23,022 nucleotides of DNA from Desulfobacter curvatus DSM 3379 (GTDB taxonomy: Bacteria > Desulfobacterota > Desulfobacteria > Desulfobacterales > Desulfobacteraceae), in contig NZ_KB893115.1 in the NCBI RefSeq assembly GCF_000373985.1, positions 1 to 23,022 on the forward strand, written 5' to 3'. Shown piece after piece: positions 1 through 9,436 of the stretch (positions within the stretch are counted from its first letter, which is position 1; each line of letters begins with the position of its first letter). The notes beneath the pieces are model-generated. The model had not been told where the DNA came from. It was given only the letters and a program-made list of their open reading frames with translations, and did no database searches. Both the position numbers and the translations under genes were made by a program.

Positions 1-36
1 TTCAGCTTTTTTCATCAGCACAGTCCAATTTTATAG

Positions 37-231
37 TCGTCTCAGCGAGAAGAAACTATCACGTTTTTTGTTCTCAAAGATAGGCTTTTTTCAAACCGGG
101 AAAATGGGAATGCGCCCAAGCCGGACGGTGCCGCAACCACCGTTAAACGGGAACAATTTGTTTATACCATTTCGAAAAATGGCAAAGTCGTGCTTATCCG
201 AATTAATAGAAAGGAGAGAAAAGATGTCTGA
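37..231 (+). pseudogene. Out-of-frame coding trace, C-terminal end of an upstream gene
   Basis: This frame is open for 64 codons after a TAG at 34-36 and ends with TGA at 229-231, overlapping the PilY1 start by 8 nt. The translation has a protein-like composition; its last part reads VKREQFVYTISKNGKVVLIR followed by a basic tail. It has no ATG, GTG or TTG start, so it cannot be a free-standing gene as it stands. The preceding bases stay open in another frame, so a frameshift near 40-55 (real or an assembly error) in the gene upstream of pilY1 would explain it. In pilus clusters that position is usually a minor pilin gene, but I see no pilin signature. Weak call. Confidence 0.25.
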
Positions 232-3200
232 CTTCTTTAAATTGATTCCGGCTGTCATTGCTTTATCAATTATTTGTTCGGGTATTCTTCAGCCACAAAT
301 CTGTTTTGCGGATAATGACACCTACGCCAACCTACCGCCGTTTATCAATGCTGATACCGATGCCAACGTCCTTTTTGTGATGGATTTTTCCGGCAGTATG
401 CAGGGACAGGCATATTACGATTATAATTATAATAATTATTATCCCTATTATGGTGACGACTATTCCAGTGCCCTGGTAATAGACTACGGTGATAATGGTG
501 AGATCTCTACGAATTATGACAGCGCAACAACATATTACGGATATTTTGATTCGACAAAATATTATTCTTACAACAGCGGGGAAAAATATTGGGAAATAGA
601 CACCGGAACCAGTTTTACAGTCCCCCAGGTCGGAAACAAAGACAGCCTTTCAGGCAATTTTCTTAATTTCCTTGTCACAACAAGGGTTGATGCGGTGTTA
701 AAAAACCTGATAGGCGGAAAAGCAGAATGTCCAGCCGGTGAGAGCTATTGCATACTAAGACCACAGGGCGCACGACGGTGGGTTAAAGTTGCCAACCTGA
801 ATGGAAACTGCTACGTGCGGCCAGAATCATGGGACAGTGGATCTTATCTGACAAAAGATGTTCTGATATCAGTTGAAAATGTCGACGGGACTTCTTCCAT
901 AGGCGAATTTACCGATTGGTATGCCAGGGTCAAAATAGATGCTGATGACCGCTCAGGAATTATCCAGAAAAATTTTTCCAAGCTGAGATTCGGATTTATC
1001 GCTTATGCCACCACATCCAATGACACGGCTGAGGAGGGCATGATAAAATACGGCGTCCATGAAAACGATATGGACAAGCTGATATCAGCCATAGAAAACA
1101 CCATCCCCTATCATGGAACCCACACGGGAGAAGCGTTGAGGGAGGCATATTATTATCTCACGCAAAGTTCAAGTGCCGCGTCATATAACGTCAACGCCGG
1201 TTATATAGCGGAAGGCACCGAGAGTGACCCATATTATGAGAAACGAACAGACGGCACCCTTGAACCGGCCTGGTGCAGAAAAAGCTATGTAATTTTGATA
1301 TCCGACGGTGAATATAACGGCAGTATTGATCCGGATACCTGGGCCCACAAACTGCACATAGATGACTTACGGGAAACCGACGACGGAGGCAAAAAAGATA
1401 AATTCCCGGAGGAGCAGAATGCCAATGTGTTTTCCCTGTTTGCTTTCTCCAGCGATATCGATGGACAAAAGTCCATGAAAACGGTGGCTGCTTTTGGAAA
1501 TTATAAAGACATAAGCGGCGGCACGGACGGGACGCCCTATACTTTTTCAGAAGCAACTGACAGTGAAGACAATTCCTTTCCCCGCACCGATTGCAATCCT
1601 TCCGGCACTTACGACAACGCCTGTGAAGAATGGGACTCAGATAAAAACGGCGTTCCCGATGCATTTTATTACGCCAGCAACGGCCAGGCCATGTCCGATG
1701 CCCTGACAGCCATTTTTGAATCCATCCGCCAGGGAACCGCTTCCGGTAGTGCGGTCACCGCCCTGACCTCAAGGGTTTCAACGGGAAATGTAGTGGCCCA
1801 GGCCGCATTTTTTCCGGATAAGGAGTTTGATGACGGCAAAAAAGTGACCTGGATCGGTGATGTTTTTGGCGAGTGGTATCTCAACGGCTATATCCCTGAC
1901 GCAAGCGGTGTAGACACGCTGGTTCAAAATATCAGGGAAGACACAAATAACAACTACTCCCTGGAGATCGAAGACGACCGGATCGTCGAGTATATCATCA
2001 ATAATAAGGATTTAACCATCAATGCCTATGATTCAAATAAATATGGCACCAAATTCGATGAAACGGTTGATCAAGTGCATGATTCCATAGAGGAGATGAA
2101 TAATCTTTTTGACTGTGGTGAAAAGCTTCGAACCCGGGAGCCCGGTGACAGAATCATATACGGTATTGATGAAAACGATAACCTGATCGAATTCACAACA
2201 GACAATACGGATAAATTTGACACTCTTTTCGGAAATTCGGCTGCTGAGTATCCGGACTGTCTTTTAACTTCAGGGTCTCCCAACTACGAGAATTTGATCA
2301 AATACACAAGGGGAGAACCCGTAACCAACTGCAGGTCCAGGGCGACAGACAATTCTGTCAATGATGAAAATAATGACAACGTATGGAAGATCGGCGATAT
2401 CATCTACTCTTCCCCAACCATCGTGGAATATGACGATTATGCATTGGTGTATACCGGGAGCAACAACGGCATGCTGCATGCGTTCCATATGGGATTTATA
2501 AAAAATATCGGCGAGACCCTGAATCCGGCCAAGCTATGTGATGACAGTTCTGCGGCCACATGCACCCACACAAAAATTGGAAAAGAGGCGTGGGCCTTTG
2601 TGCCCAAAGATGCCATGCCCTATTTAAGGTACATGGCAAGCCCGGACTATAACCATATTTATACCGTGGATCTTAAACCGTATATCGTGAATATGGGATC
2701 CCGGATTATTCTAATTGGCGGGATGCGGTTCGGCGGCGGTACGGACGCGACAGACGCAGACGCGATTAATCCGCCTTCGGACACGACCGGAACCGTTGGA
2801 CGGTCAGCCTATTATGCCTTGGACATCACAGATCCCCAAAATCCCAAATATCTGTGGCGGTACGCTCCTGACGGCATGGGGTTTTCCTATTCCGGCCCGG
2901 CCTACATCAAGCGCAAGGATTCTGACGGAGACTGGCATTATTTTATCATGTTCGCTTCGGGTCCGACCACATATGAGGGCCGGTCCACCCAGGATCTACA
3001 GATTTTCGTCGTGGATCTGTTTACGGGCGAAGAAAAGGATGTGTTTGGCGACGTGCCTTCCGAGCTTGGGATAAACCTTGCTTTTGGCGGGCGACTTTTT
3101 ACCAATGGCTTAGACGTCAATGAAGACGGCCAGACCGATTTTATATTTTTAGGTTATACAGACAATGCCGACGGTGCATACAGCAAGATGAAAGGCGGAA

Positions 3201-3961
3201 TCATCAAAATCTGGACCGGGTCCGACGATCCCAAAAATTGGGATTATAATAAAACATACCTGGCACTCAATGCCAATCCGATTACCGGACCCATCAAAGT
3301 GATGGATTGTTTTCCGGACCAGCTTTCATTTCCATTTTTGTACTTTGGTACGGGACGCTACTTTGTATCCAACGATGAGACCCAGGACACAAACGGTGAT
3401 ATCAATTATCTATATGGCGTTCCCTTTAATTACGGTGCTGACAATATAGCCATCAAAGGCGCTGTCAGTATCAACAACACCACCAATGCAAGTGCCCTGA
3501 CATGCGAGACCCTTGATGCCATCAACACAAACCCCCTTCAGGCGGCCTGGCATATCCCCTTGGAAGAGGCCGGTGGAAATTATTTGAGGGAGAGATGTTA
3601 CTCAGATCCCTCCGTAACGGAGTACAATATTGTTTTCTTTGATACGGCCCGTCCCACGGACGTGGTCTGCGAATGCGGCGGCCAGGCCCGATCCTGGGTG
3701 GTCAACTGCGCCAGCGGAATGGGCATAGATAGCGAAATCTGTAATGACCCGGACAAGTATGTGGTCGACGAAAAAGTTCAATTTACATACCTGATTCAGC
3801 GGTCCGGCGGCGACATCCAGCAGTACGGCGAAGATGAATTTGATCAAAACGATAACAGAACAACCGGTTGGGAGGAAGGCGTGCCATCGGAACAGGGCGG
3901 CCTGCCGACTTTCCCGTCAGGGTCAATGCTTGGGACTATTTTATATTGGAAGCAGTGGTAG
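224..3961 (+). CDS. pilY1: PilY1-like type IV pilus tip/biogenesis protein
   Basis: A 1245-residue exported protein related to PilY1/PilC, which promote type IV pilus extension and act in adhesion. I chose the ATG at 224: it follows AAGGAGAG at 211-218 and opens a signal peptide (basic start, hydrophobic core, cleavage near CFA-D). The frame stays open upstream, but that part reads poorly. The N-terminal half is a von Willebrand A-like domain with MIDAS residues D54, S56 and S58 (DFSGSM). A Tyr-rich stretch follows directly, with nine Tyr between residues 64 and 80. The C-terminal half is the PilC/PilY1 beta-propeller, starting near residue 715 with GDIIYSSP and NNGMLHAF. Two EF-hand-like loops are visible: D471/D473/N475/D479 and D964/N966/D968/D972. 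The second lies in the propeller, as does the calcium site of Pseudomonas PilY1. Family call is firm; the ligand is unknown. Confidence 0.9.
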   Translation: MSDFFKLIPAVIALSIICSGILQPQICFADNDTYANLPPFINADTDANVLFVMDFSGSMQGQAYYDYNYNNYYPYYGDDYSSALVIDYGDNGEISTNYDSATTYYGYFDSTKYYSYNSGEKYWEIDTGTSFTVPQVGNKDSLSGNFLNFLVTTRVDAVLKNLIGGKAECPAGESYCILRPQGARRWVKVANLNGNCYVRPESWDSGSYLTKDVLISVENVDGTSSIGEFTDWYARVKIDADDRSGIIQKNFSKLRFGFIAYATTSNDTAEEGMIKYGVHENDMDKLISAIENTIPYHGTHTGEALREAYYYLTQSSSAASYNVNAGYIAEGTESDPYYEKRTDGTLEPAWCRKSYVILISDGEYNGSIDPDTWAHKLHIDDLRETDDGGKKDKFPEEQNANVFSLFAFSSDIDGQKSMKTVAAFGNYKDISGGTDGTPYTFSEATDSEDNSFPRTDCNPSGTYDNACEEWDSDKNGVPDAFYYASNGQAMSDALTAIFESIRQGTASGSAVTALTSRVSTGNVVAQAAFFPDKEFDDGKKVTWIGDVFGEWYLNGYIPDASGVDTLVQNIREDTNNNYSLEIEDDRIVEYIINNKDLTINAYDSNKYGTKFDETVDQVHDSIEEMNNLFDCGEKLRTREPGDRIIYGIDENDNLIEFTTDNTDKFDTLFGNSAAEYPDCLLTSGSPNYENLIKYTRGEPVTNCRSRATDNSVNDENNDNVWKIGDIIYSSPTIVEYDDYALVYTGSNNGMLHAFHMGFIKNIGETLNPAKLCDDSSAATCTHTKIGKEAWAFVPKDAMPYLRYMASPDYNHIYTVDLKPYIVNMGSRIILIGGMRFGGGTDATDADAINPPSDTTGTVGRSAYYALDITDPQNPKYLWRYAPDGMGFSYSGPAYIKRKDSDGDWHYFIMFASGPTTYEGRSTQDLQIFVVDLFTGEEKDVFGDVPSELGINLAFGGRLFTNGLDVNEDGQTDFIFLGYTDNADGAYSKMKGGIIKIWTGSDDPKNWDYNKTYLALNANPITGPIKVMDCFPDQLSFPFLYFGTGRYFVSNDETQDTNGDINYLYGVPFNYGADNIAIKGAVSINNTTNASALTCETLDAINTNPLQAAWHIPLEEAGGNYLRERCYSDPSVTEYNIVFFDTARPTDVVCECGGQARSWVVNCASGMGIDSEICNDPDKYVVDEKVQFTYLIQRSGGDIQQYGEDEFDQNDNRTTGWEEGVPSEQGGLPTFPSGSMLGTILYWKQW

Positions 3962-4163
3962 GAAATCTTTCTGCCAGTCCATGGCTGTTATTTTAGTGCC
4001 CAATGAAGTAATCGGCAAAATTTAGGCTAATTTTCAACGCGTTAACCTTGTATGGTTTTGCCCTGGGTGATGTGATAGTGTATCAGGCAGGCACTTTCCA
4101 AGAGACTTGATGTTTCAAAAAGAGAGGATGAATTAACGATTATCGGTGAAAGGCGTTGAAACG

Positions 4164-4790
4164 ATGGAATCCTTTGATCAGATTATTAAAACCATAGCAT
4201 TGAGCATGGGCGCGGCATGGGCCAGCGGAATCAACCTGTATGCTACGGTATTTGTTTTGGGGATTCTGGGTGCCACCGGCAACCTGGTGCTGCCCCAAAA
4301 TCTTGAAATATTGTCCGACCCTGTGGTGCTGTGGGCCTCCGGCTTCATGTATTGTGTTGAATTTTTTGCGGATAAAACTCCCGGGGTGGATACGGGATGG
4401 GATGCAATTCACACCTTTATCAGGATTCCTGCCGGCGTGATGATTGCCGCAGGGGCCGTGGGCGATGTCAATCCTTCTTTGGCCCTTGCTGCCGGAATCC
4501 TGGGCGGTGGCCTTGCCACGGGCAGCCATCTGACAAAATCGGGTTCCAGGCTTCTGATCAACACGTCTCCTGAACCCTTCTCCAACTGGATTGCTTCGGT
4601 GCTTGAAGATGTGGCCGTTATCGGCGGCATCCTGGTAGCGCTTCATAATCCTGTTTTATTTTTGGCTCTTCTGATCGGCTTTATTTGCCTGATTGTGTGG
4701 TTGCTGCCTAAAATATGGCGGGGCATTAGATTGCTCTTTGCAAAAATTAAAAATTTTTTCAACAAGGATGTGCCCCGGCAGATTTCGTGA
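4164..4790 (+). CDS. DUF4126 family membrane protein
   Basis: A 208-residue Gly/Ala-rich integral membrane protein resembling the DUF4126 family, which has no established function. Hydrophobic segments cover roughly residues 8-36, 50-65, 90-125 and 150-180. The family-like stretches are the N-terminal SMGAAWASGINLYATVF, the FFADKTPGVDTGWD loop and the LTKSGSRLLINTSPEPFSNW loop. A basic, Lys-rich tail after the last helix suggests a cytoplasmic C-terminus. I chose the ATG at 4164 with AAAGG about 10 nt upstream; an in-frame GTG at 4146 would add six residues. It lies about 200 bp after pilY1 and about 95 bp before the sensor kinase, so a shared transcript is possible but not shown. Confidence 0.75.
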   Translation: MESFDQIIKTIALSMGAAWASGINLYATVFVLGILGATGNLVLPQNLEILSDPVVLWASGFMYCVEFFADKTPGVDTGWDAIHTFIRIPAGVMIAAGAVGDVNPSLALAAGILGGGLATGSHLTKSGSRLLINTSPEPFSNWIASVLEDVAVIGGILVALHNPVLFLALLIGFICLIVWLLPKIWRGIRLLFAKIKNFFNKDVPRQIS

Positions 4791-4808
4791 TTGCTGGCGC
4801 CTGCACAT

Positions 4809-4829
4809 GAATTGCCTGAAAGGTAATTC
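4809..4829. other. Short inverted repeat between DUF4126 gene and kinase gene
   Basis: A 9-bp stem with one G-T wobble (GAATTGCCT pairing with AGGTAATTC) and a 3-base GAA loop. No T-run follows, so it is not a convincing intrinsic terminator. It may be an mRNA hairpin or chance. Confidence 0.25.
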
Positions 4830-4884
4830 GTATCGTTTACATTTGGGTTCATAAATCCTTTTGAATGAATCACGGAACGGTTGA

Positions 4885-7800
4885 ATGCGACACAGAATTA
4901 TTTTTTTTACTGTATCAATTCTCTTCATACTGAGTTTGCAAAGTGAAGCGGCTGAAAATACCTTCGATGAGCCGTTGTCAATTGCCATTGATAAAGATTA
5001 TGCGCCGCTGACCCGGTTGGATGTTGATGGTAAGCCTGCAGGGCTTTTTATCGATATTTGGAATCTATGGTCAAAGAAAACCGGAAAAGAGATCGTCTTT
5101 ATCCCTGGCGCGTGGGAAGATACGCTGCGTTATCTGAAAAACGGGCAGGCAAGTATTCATTCCGGGTTGTTTTATAGTGATTCGCGTTCGCAATGGATGG
5201 CGTTTTCCCAACCTTTCTTTGGTGTAGGCTCATATTTTTTCTATCCTTTTGCTTCAATTAAAATTGACATCAGCGATACATTGTCAGGAATAAAAATCGG
5301 CGTGACAAAAGGTTCGTTTCAAGAAGAATATGCCAAACAAAGATACCCTGAATCCATCGTGCTCACATTTACAAACCGGGAAAAAATGATCCGGTCTGTG
5401 TTGTCCCAAAAAACAGATTGCCTTTTATCAGAAGGCCCTGACATGGCATCCATTATCAATCGTTTTGGGATGTCGGGGCATTTAAAAACCAGCCCGCTGG
5501 TTTTCAAACGGACATGCCATGCCGGGGTTTTGAAACACAATTCGCAATTGCTTAAGCTCGTGGACGACGGTTTTAATTCTATTTCCAACAGCGAACTGGC
5601 ACAGATTGAGAAACGCTGGATATCTGATCCTGAAAAACAATATTACAGAAACGATGCAGATAAAATGCAGCTGACCGATATTGAAAAAGCATGGATTTTA
5701 GAGCACCCAAAAATTCGCGTCGGGTTTCCGTCTAATTTTCCACCTCTGTTCTATAACGAAGGTGGTGTTCTCAAAGGGGTCAGCCCAGACCATCTTAAAT
5801 TGGTTAGTACCTATTCCGGTTTGAAATTCGATTTGATTACCATCCCGGCAAAAGAACTGGATAATTTTTTACGGAACGGCACAATTGATATGTCCGTCGG
5901 CTTTGAAATACCGGAACGTAAGAATATTGTGTTTAATACCTTATTGAGCATGAAAATAAATTTAGTCGTTGTCGGTCGAAACGAAATGCCTGTTGTCAAC
6001 GGAATCTCGGCGATGAAAGGCAAAACAATTGCAATTGTCCGGGGAATAGAGATTTTTAATAAGGTCTTAAAAGCGTATCCTGACCTCCGGACCTATCCGG
6101 TGAATTCATTCAAAGAAGCCATAGACGCTGTGGTGTCGAAAAAAGCAGATGTATTGATGGGGGGGATGCTGATGGTTGGCCATCTTTTGTACAAGTATCC
6201 CTCTTTAAAGCTTTTAGGGCCTGTGGGCACGCCTCCGGAGCCGTATGGTTATCTGGTAAACCATTCATTGCCGGAACTGGTCAGCATCATGGATAAAACG
6301 ATTCGAATGATTCCAAAAGAAGATGTGGATGCCGTCATACAAAAGTGGTTCAAGGTTCAGATTGAGCAAAAAATAAACTGGACTGTTATTCTCGGGTGGG
6401 TTGGCGCGCTCAGTATTGGCTTCACTATAATCATATTGCTACTTTCCCATTGGAACAAAAAGCTCACGCTTGAAATTAAAGACCGGAAACAGGCGGAAAA
6501 AGCACTGAAAATAAGTGAATCCAGGTTGAAAAATATTATTGAAAACAGTACCAACCTTTTTTATTCACACACATCAGATCACAAAATGACTTTCGTCAGT
6601 CCCCAGGTCAGGCAATACCTTGGTTATGAGCCGGAAGAAGTAATGGAGTGCTGGACCGATTTCATTACGGATCATCCCATGAACCAAAAGGCAATGGAAT
6701 TTACCCAGGAAGCGATCCGAACTGGGAAACGGCAACCCACATATGAACTGGAGATGCAGCATAAAAGCGGCCGGAAATTGATTGTTGAGGTGCGGGAGGC
6801 CCCATTGGTTGAGAATGGTTCTGTTACAGCCATTGTTGGTTCTCTTGTGGATATTACCGAACGTAAACAGGCAGAGGAGGCACTTAGAGCCTCCCATGAG
6901 AGATTCTTGACTGTTCTAAACAGTATTGATGCCACAATTTATGTCGCTGACATGGATACATATGAAATATTGTTTATGAATAAATTCATGATCAACAGCT
7001 TTGGCAGGGATTTCACCGGAGAAAAGTGCTGGGAGGTGTTTAGAGGGGAAACGCTGCCCTGCAATTTTTGCACCAATAATCAATTGGTTGATGAAAACGG
7101 GAACCCGGATGATGTCTGTGTATGGCAGGATAGAAATCCTTTAACTTGCAAGTGGTATGTCAACCATGACCGTGCAATAGAATGGACGGACGGGAGACTG
7201 GTCAGGATTCAAATTGCCACAGATATTACAGAACTCAAAGAGATGGAGAAAAAATACCAGCAGTCCCAAAAAATGGAAGCAATCGGACAACTGGCCGGCG
7301 GCATTGCACACGATTTTAATAATATACTCTACCCAATAATCGGATTTATCCAATTATCACAGAAGGAACTACCTAAAGATCATCCTGTACAGGAAAAACT
7401 AACAGATATTCTGGATGGTGCAAAGCGGGCCAGAGATCAGGTTAAACGCATTCTCCATTTTTCAAGACAACAGGAACCGGAATTAAAGCCAACGATCCTT
7501 CAACCCGTGATTAAAGAAACATTGAAATTGCTAAGATCCACTATTCCGGCGAATATTAATTTAACCAGTGATCTTTATGATGGCCAGGACGCTGTGTTGT
7601 GTGATGATTCTGAAATTCATGAAATCCTCCTAAACCTTTGTACAAACGCCTATCATGCAGTCGCAGGAGATCAGGGTGATATAGTTATTGGTTTGGATAA
7701 AGGCAATCCTTCCCAGGAATTAGACCTTCCTAAAGGTGAATACCTATGTTTAAGTGTTAAGGATAACGGCATTGGTATTCCCGAAAGTATAAAGGATAAA

Positions 7801-8388
7801 ATTTTTGAACCATACGTCACCACAAAAGAAGTGGGAAAAGGTTCCGGACTCGGGTTATCGGTGGTGTATGGCATTGTTCAAAATTGTAATGGGGGGATAA
7901 GTGTTGAAAGCAGCCATAAAATCGGAACAATTTTTAAAATTTATTTGCCGATTACGGATCAGGCTTTTGACATTGAAAAAAAGGATTCTATTGGTCTTTT
8001 AAGTAAAACCGGAAATGAGCATATTCTATTGGTAGATGATGAAGAACCAATTGTCAAATTGGGCATCATGGCACTTGAAGATTATGGCTATCGTGTAACC
8101 GGTCTTCAAGACAGTACCGAAGCATTGGATTTACTCAAAGCGAATCCGGACGATTTCGATCTGGTGATTACCGATATGGCAATGCCCAAAATGATAGGTA
8201 CTGAACTTTCACAAAGAATATTAGAAATCCGACCTGATATCCCTGTTATTATCTGTTCCGGCTACAGCGAGAAATTAGATAAGGAGAAAGCAAAGGACCT
8301 CAATGTGTCAAAATTTCTCGATAAGCCGCTTTTGATAACGGATTTAATAAAAAGTATAGAGGAATTACTTGAAAACCCAAAGGGATGA
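4885..8388 (+). CDS. Hybrid sensor histidine kinase with two periplasmic solute-binding domains
   Basis: A 1167-residue hybrid two-component kinase. In order: a signal/anchor sequence (1-23); two extracytoplasmic solute-binding domains of the family 3 type (about 28-248 and 273-494); one membrane helix (500-521); a PAS domain (about 545-662); a second PAS domain (about 672-788); a HisKA domain with phospho-acceptor H809 in GGIAHDFNN; an HATPase domain with N-box (N917/N921), DNGIGIP (960-966) and GKGSGLGL (984-991); and a C-terminal receiver with D1051/D1052, phospho-acceptor D1097 and K1147. All catalytic residues are present. The second PAS has three Cys (C715, C726, C729) in a KCW...PCNFC pattern that could bind a cofactor or metal. 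The signal is probably a small periplasmic solute such as an amino acid. There is no separate response regulator or output gene nearby, so its partner lies elsewhere. Its stop codon falls inside a repeat (8384-8458). Confidence 0.9.
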   Translation: MRHRIIFFTVSILFILSLQSEAAENTFDEPLSIAIDKDYAPLTRLDVDGKPAGLFIDIWNLWSKKTGKEIVFIPGAWEDTLRYLKNGQASIHSGLFYSDSRSQWMAFSQPFFGVGSYFFYPFASIKIDISDTLSGIKIGVTKGSFQEEYAKQRYPESIVLTFTNREKMIRSVLSQKTDCLLSEGPDMASIINRFGMSGHLKTSPLVFKRTCHAGVLKHNSQLLKLVDDGFNSISNSELAQIEKRWISDPEKQYYRNDADKMQLTDIEKAWILEHPKIRVGFPSNFPPLFYNEGGVLKGVSPDHLKLVSTYSGLKFDLITIPAKELDNFLRNGTIDMSVGFEIPERKNIVFNTLLSMKINLVVVGRNEMPVVNGISAMKGKTIAIVRGIEIFNKVLKAYPDLRTYPVNSFKEAIDAVVSKKADVLMGGMLMVGHLLYKYPSLKLLGPVGTPPEPYGYLVNHSLPELVSIMDKTIRMIPKEDVDAVIQKWFKVQIEQKINWTVILGWVGALSIGFTIIILLLSHWNKKLTLEIKDRKQAEKALKISESRLKNIIENSTNLFYSHTSDHKMTFVSPQVRQYLGYEPEEVMECWTDFITDHPMNQKAMEFTQEAIRTGKRQPTYELEMQHKSGRKLIVEVREAPLVENGSVTAIVGSLVDITERKQAEEALRASHERFLTVLNSIDATIYVADMDTYEILFMNKFMINSFGRDFTGEKCWEVFRGETLPCNFCTNNQLVDENGNPDDVCVWQDRNPLTCKWYVNHDRAIEWTDGRLVRIQIATDITELKEMEKKYQQSQKMEAIGQLAGGIAHDFNNILYPIIGFIQLSQKELPKDHPVQEKLTDILDGAKRARDQVKRILHFSRQQEPELKPTILQPVIKETLKLLRSTIPANINLTSDLYDGQDAVLCDDSEIHEILLNLCTNAYHAVAGDQGDIVIGLDKGNPSQELDLPKGEYLCLSVKDNGIGIPESIKDKIFEPYVTTKEVGKGSGLGLSVVYGIVQNCNGGISVESSHKIGTIFKIYLPITDQAFDIEKKDSIGLLSKTGNEHILLVDDEEPIVKLGIMALEDYGYRVTGLQDSTEALDLLKANPDDFDLVITDMAMPKMIGTELSQRILEIRPDIPVIICSGYSEKLDKEKAKDLNVSKFLDKPLLITDLIKSIEELLENPKG

Positions 8389-8458
8389 ATTGATTATGGG
8401 ACTGGACTACAGGGACGTTACATGCGATTGCTCTTTTCCCTTCCCAACGTTCGCTTGA
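8384..8458 (+). repeat. Direct repeat A, copy 1
   Basis: A 75-bp segment that recurs at 9437-9510 in the same orientation, differing by two clear substitutions and a short run near its middle that includes a 1-base gap. It starts GATGAATTGATTATGGG and ends TTCCCAACGTTCGCTTGA. The kinase stop codon (8386-8388) lies within its first bases. Identity unknown; both copies flank the toxin-antitoxin island. Confidence 0.75.
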
Positions 8459-8565
8459 TCCCTTTTCTTTGGTTTGATGAGGGAAACTGGGCATGCCCTG
8501 GTTCCTATTCTACCCATTTTCATCTATGGCTACTTTAATTAAGTAAGATGTCCCGAATTCGCTTT

Positions 8566-8605
8566 TAAAAAAATGTTTGCTGACGTCGATTTCCTCGTTG
8601 CGTTA
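8566..8605 (+). repeat. Direct repeat B, copy 1
   Basis: The last 25 bp (8581-8605, starting TGACGTCGATTTCCTCGTTG) are identical to 9287-9311, and the A-rich 15 bp before them are also similar. It lies upstream of the antitoxin gene, just before a perfect TATAAT. The rest of 8459-8657 holds a 10-bp palindrome (GGGCATGCCC, 8489-8498) and no gene that I can support. Confidence 0.7.
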
Positions 8606-8611
8606 AAAGAA

Positions 8612-8617
8612 TATAAT
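8612..8617 (+). promoter_or_regulatory. Candidate -10 box for the toxin-antitoxin operon
   Basis: A perfect TATAAT 41 bp before the antitoxin ATG. No good -35 lies at 16-18 bp spacing; the upstream bases belong to repeat B. Antitoxins of this kind commonly autoregulate their own promoter, but I see no clear operator. Confidence 0.3.
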
Positions 8618-8657
8618 AGACCATGACAAATAAGGGGAAGGTTGATATATTGTACAT

Positions 8658-8888
8658 ATGAATTCGATAAATCAAATATTACAAGATGCTATCCTCCTGC
8701 CGGAGGATCAAAGACTTACTCTCGCCAACCGGCTTTTAATGCTAAGCGAACCACATGCATCAGAAGATGTGAGGTCTGCCTGGGATACGGCAATCAAGGA
8801 TCGTATTGCTCGTTATGACCGGGGAGAAATGAGATCTCGTCCAGCTAGCGAAGTTTTTTCAGATTTAGACCGCCGACTCAATCAATGA
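8658..8888 (+). CDS. Addiction-module antitoxin
   Basis: A 76-residue protein of the small 'addiction module component' antitoxin type (PF09720-like). The family is recognisable from the N-terminal helix with LPEDQRLTLANRLL and the C-terminal part with a Trp (SAWDTAIKDRI) and RPASEVFSDLDRRL. Such proteins bind and neutralise a ParE/RelE toxin and are degraded faster than it. The gene overlaps the toxin gene by 4 nt (ATGA at 8885-8888), the standard coupled arrangement. A purine-rich AAGGGGAAGG lies 17 nt before the ATG, which is far for a ribosome site, so the start has some uncertainty. Confidence 0.85.
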   Translation: MNSINQILQDAILLPEDQRLTLANRLLMLSEPHASEDVRSAWDTAIKDRIARYDRGEMRSRPASEVFSDLDRRLNQ

Positions 8889-9175
8889 TTGTTGAATTTC
8901 TTGAAGAGGCGGAATTAGAGCTATTTGAAGCTGCTACTTGGTATGAATCCAAAGAACCCGGGTTGGGAAAACGTTTCCGAAATGAGGTTGCCCATGTTCT
9001 TGACCGAATTCTTGAAGATCCAACACTTTGGAGAGAGCATTCAAGCGGTTATAGAAGAGTGAATTGTCCTGTATTTCCATATTATATCCCATTTTTCATA
9101 AGAGGTGAAAAAATTCTCATAGCTGCGGTTGCACACGAGCGTCGAAAGCCTGGTTATTGGAAGTATCGTACCTGA
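8885..9175 (+). CDS. ParE/RelE-family toxin
   Basis: A 96-residue toxin of the ParE/RelE superfamily. Visible family features are the N-terminal strand (MIVEFLEEAELELFEAATWY), the helix with GLGKRFRNEV, the LWREHSSGYRR turn, the strand pair FPYYIPFFIRGEKILIAAV, and the C-terminal AHERRKPGYWKYR. The 'W-Y-E...G-L-G-R-F' layout is closer to ParE-like plasmid-stabilisation toxins than to mRNA-cleaving RelE, so a gyrase target is possible, but the sequence does not settle it. The length is normal and nothing looks broken, so the pair is probably functional. It is translationally coupled to the antitoxin. Confidence 0.88.
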   Translation: MIVEFLEEAELELFEAATWYESKEPGLGKRFRNEVAHVLDRILEDPTLWREHSSGYRRVNCPVFPYYIPFFIRGEKILIAAVAHERRKPGYWKYRT

Positions 9176-9271
9176 TCCATAAAATGCCATGGATTGTTGA
9201 GATGTAAATATTCGGGTTAATTTTTTATAGTCATTTCAAAATATTATAAATATTTTCATTTACCGATCATC

Positions 9272-9311
9272 TGAAAAAATGGTTCCTGACGTCGATTTCC
9301 TCGTTGCGTTA
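9272..9311 (+). repeat. Direct repeat B, copy 2
   Basis: The second copy of repeat B, identical to copy 1 over 25 bp (9287-9311) and similar in the preceding A-rich bases. It lies in the 9176-9545 gap after the toxin gene. I see no gene in that gap; its content is AT-rich sequence, this repeat, repeat A copy 2 and the B12 promoter. Confidence 0.7.
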
Positions 9312-9436
9312 TATGGTGGGGCATCCCTTCTGCTGTAGCTCTTGCTATTCTTGGCATAATGAAAAAAAGATGTATTGAAAACTTAAGTTGTTGTCAATGC
9401 AATACATATACGGTCCCCCGAATTCGTGTTCAAGGA

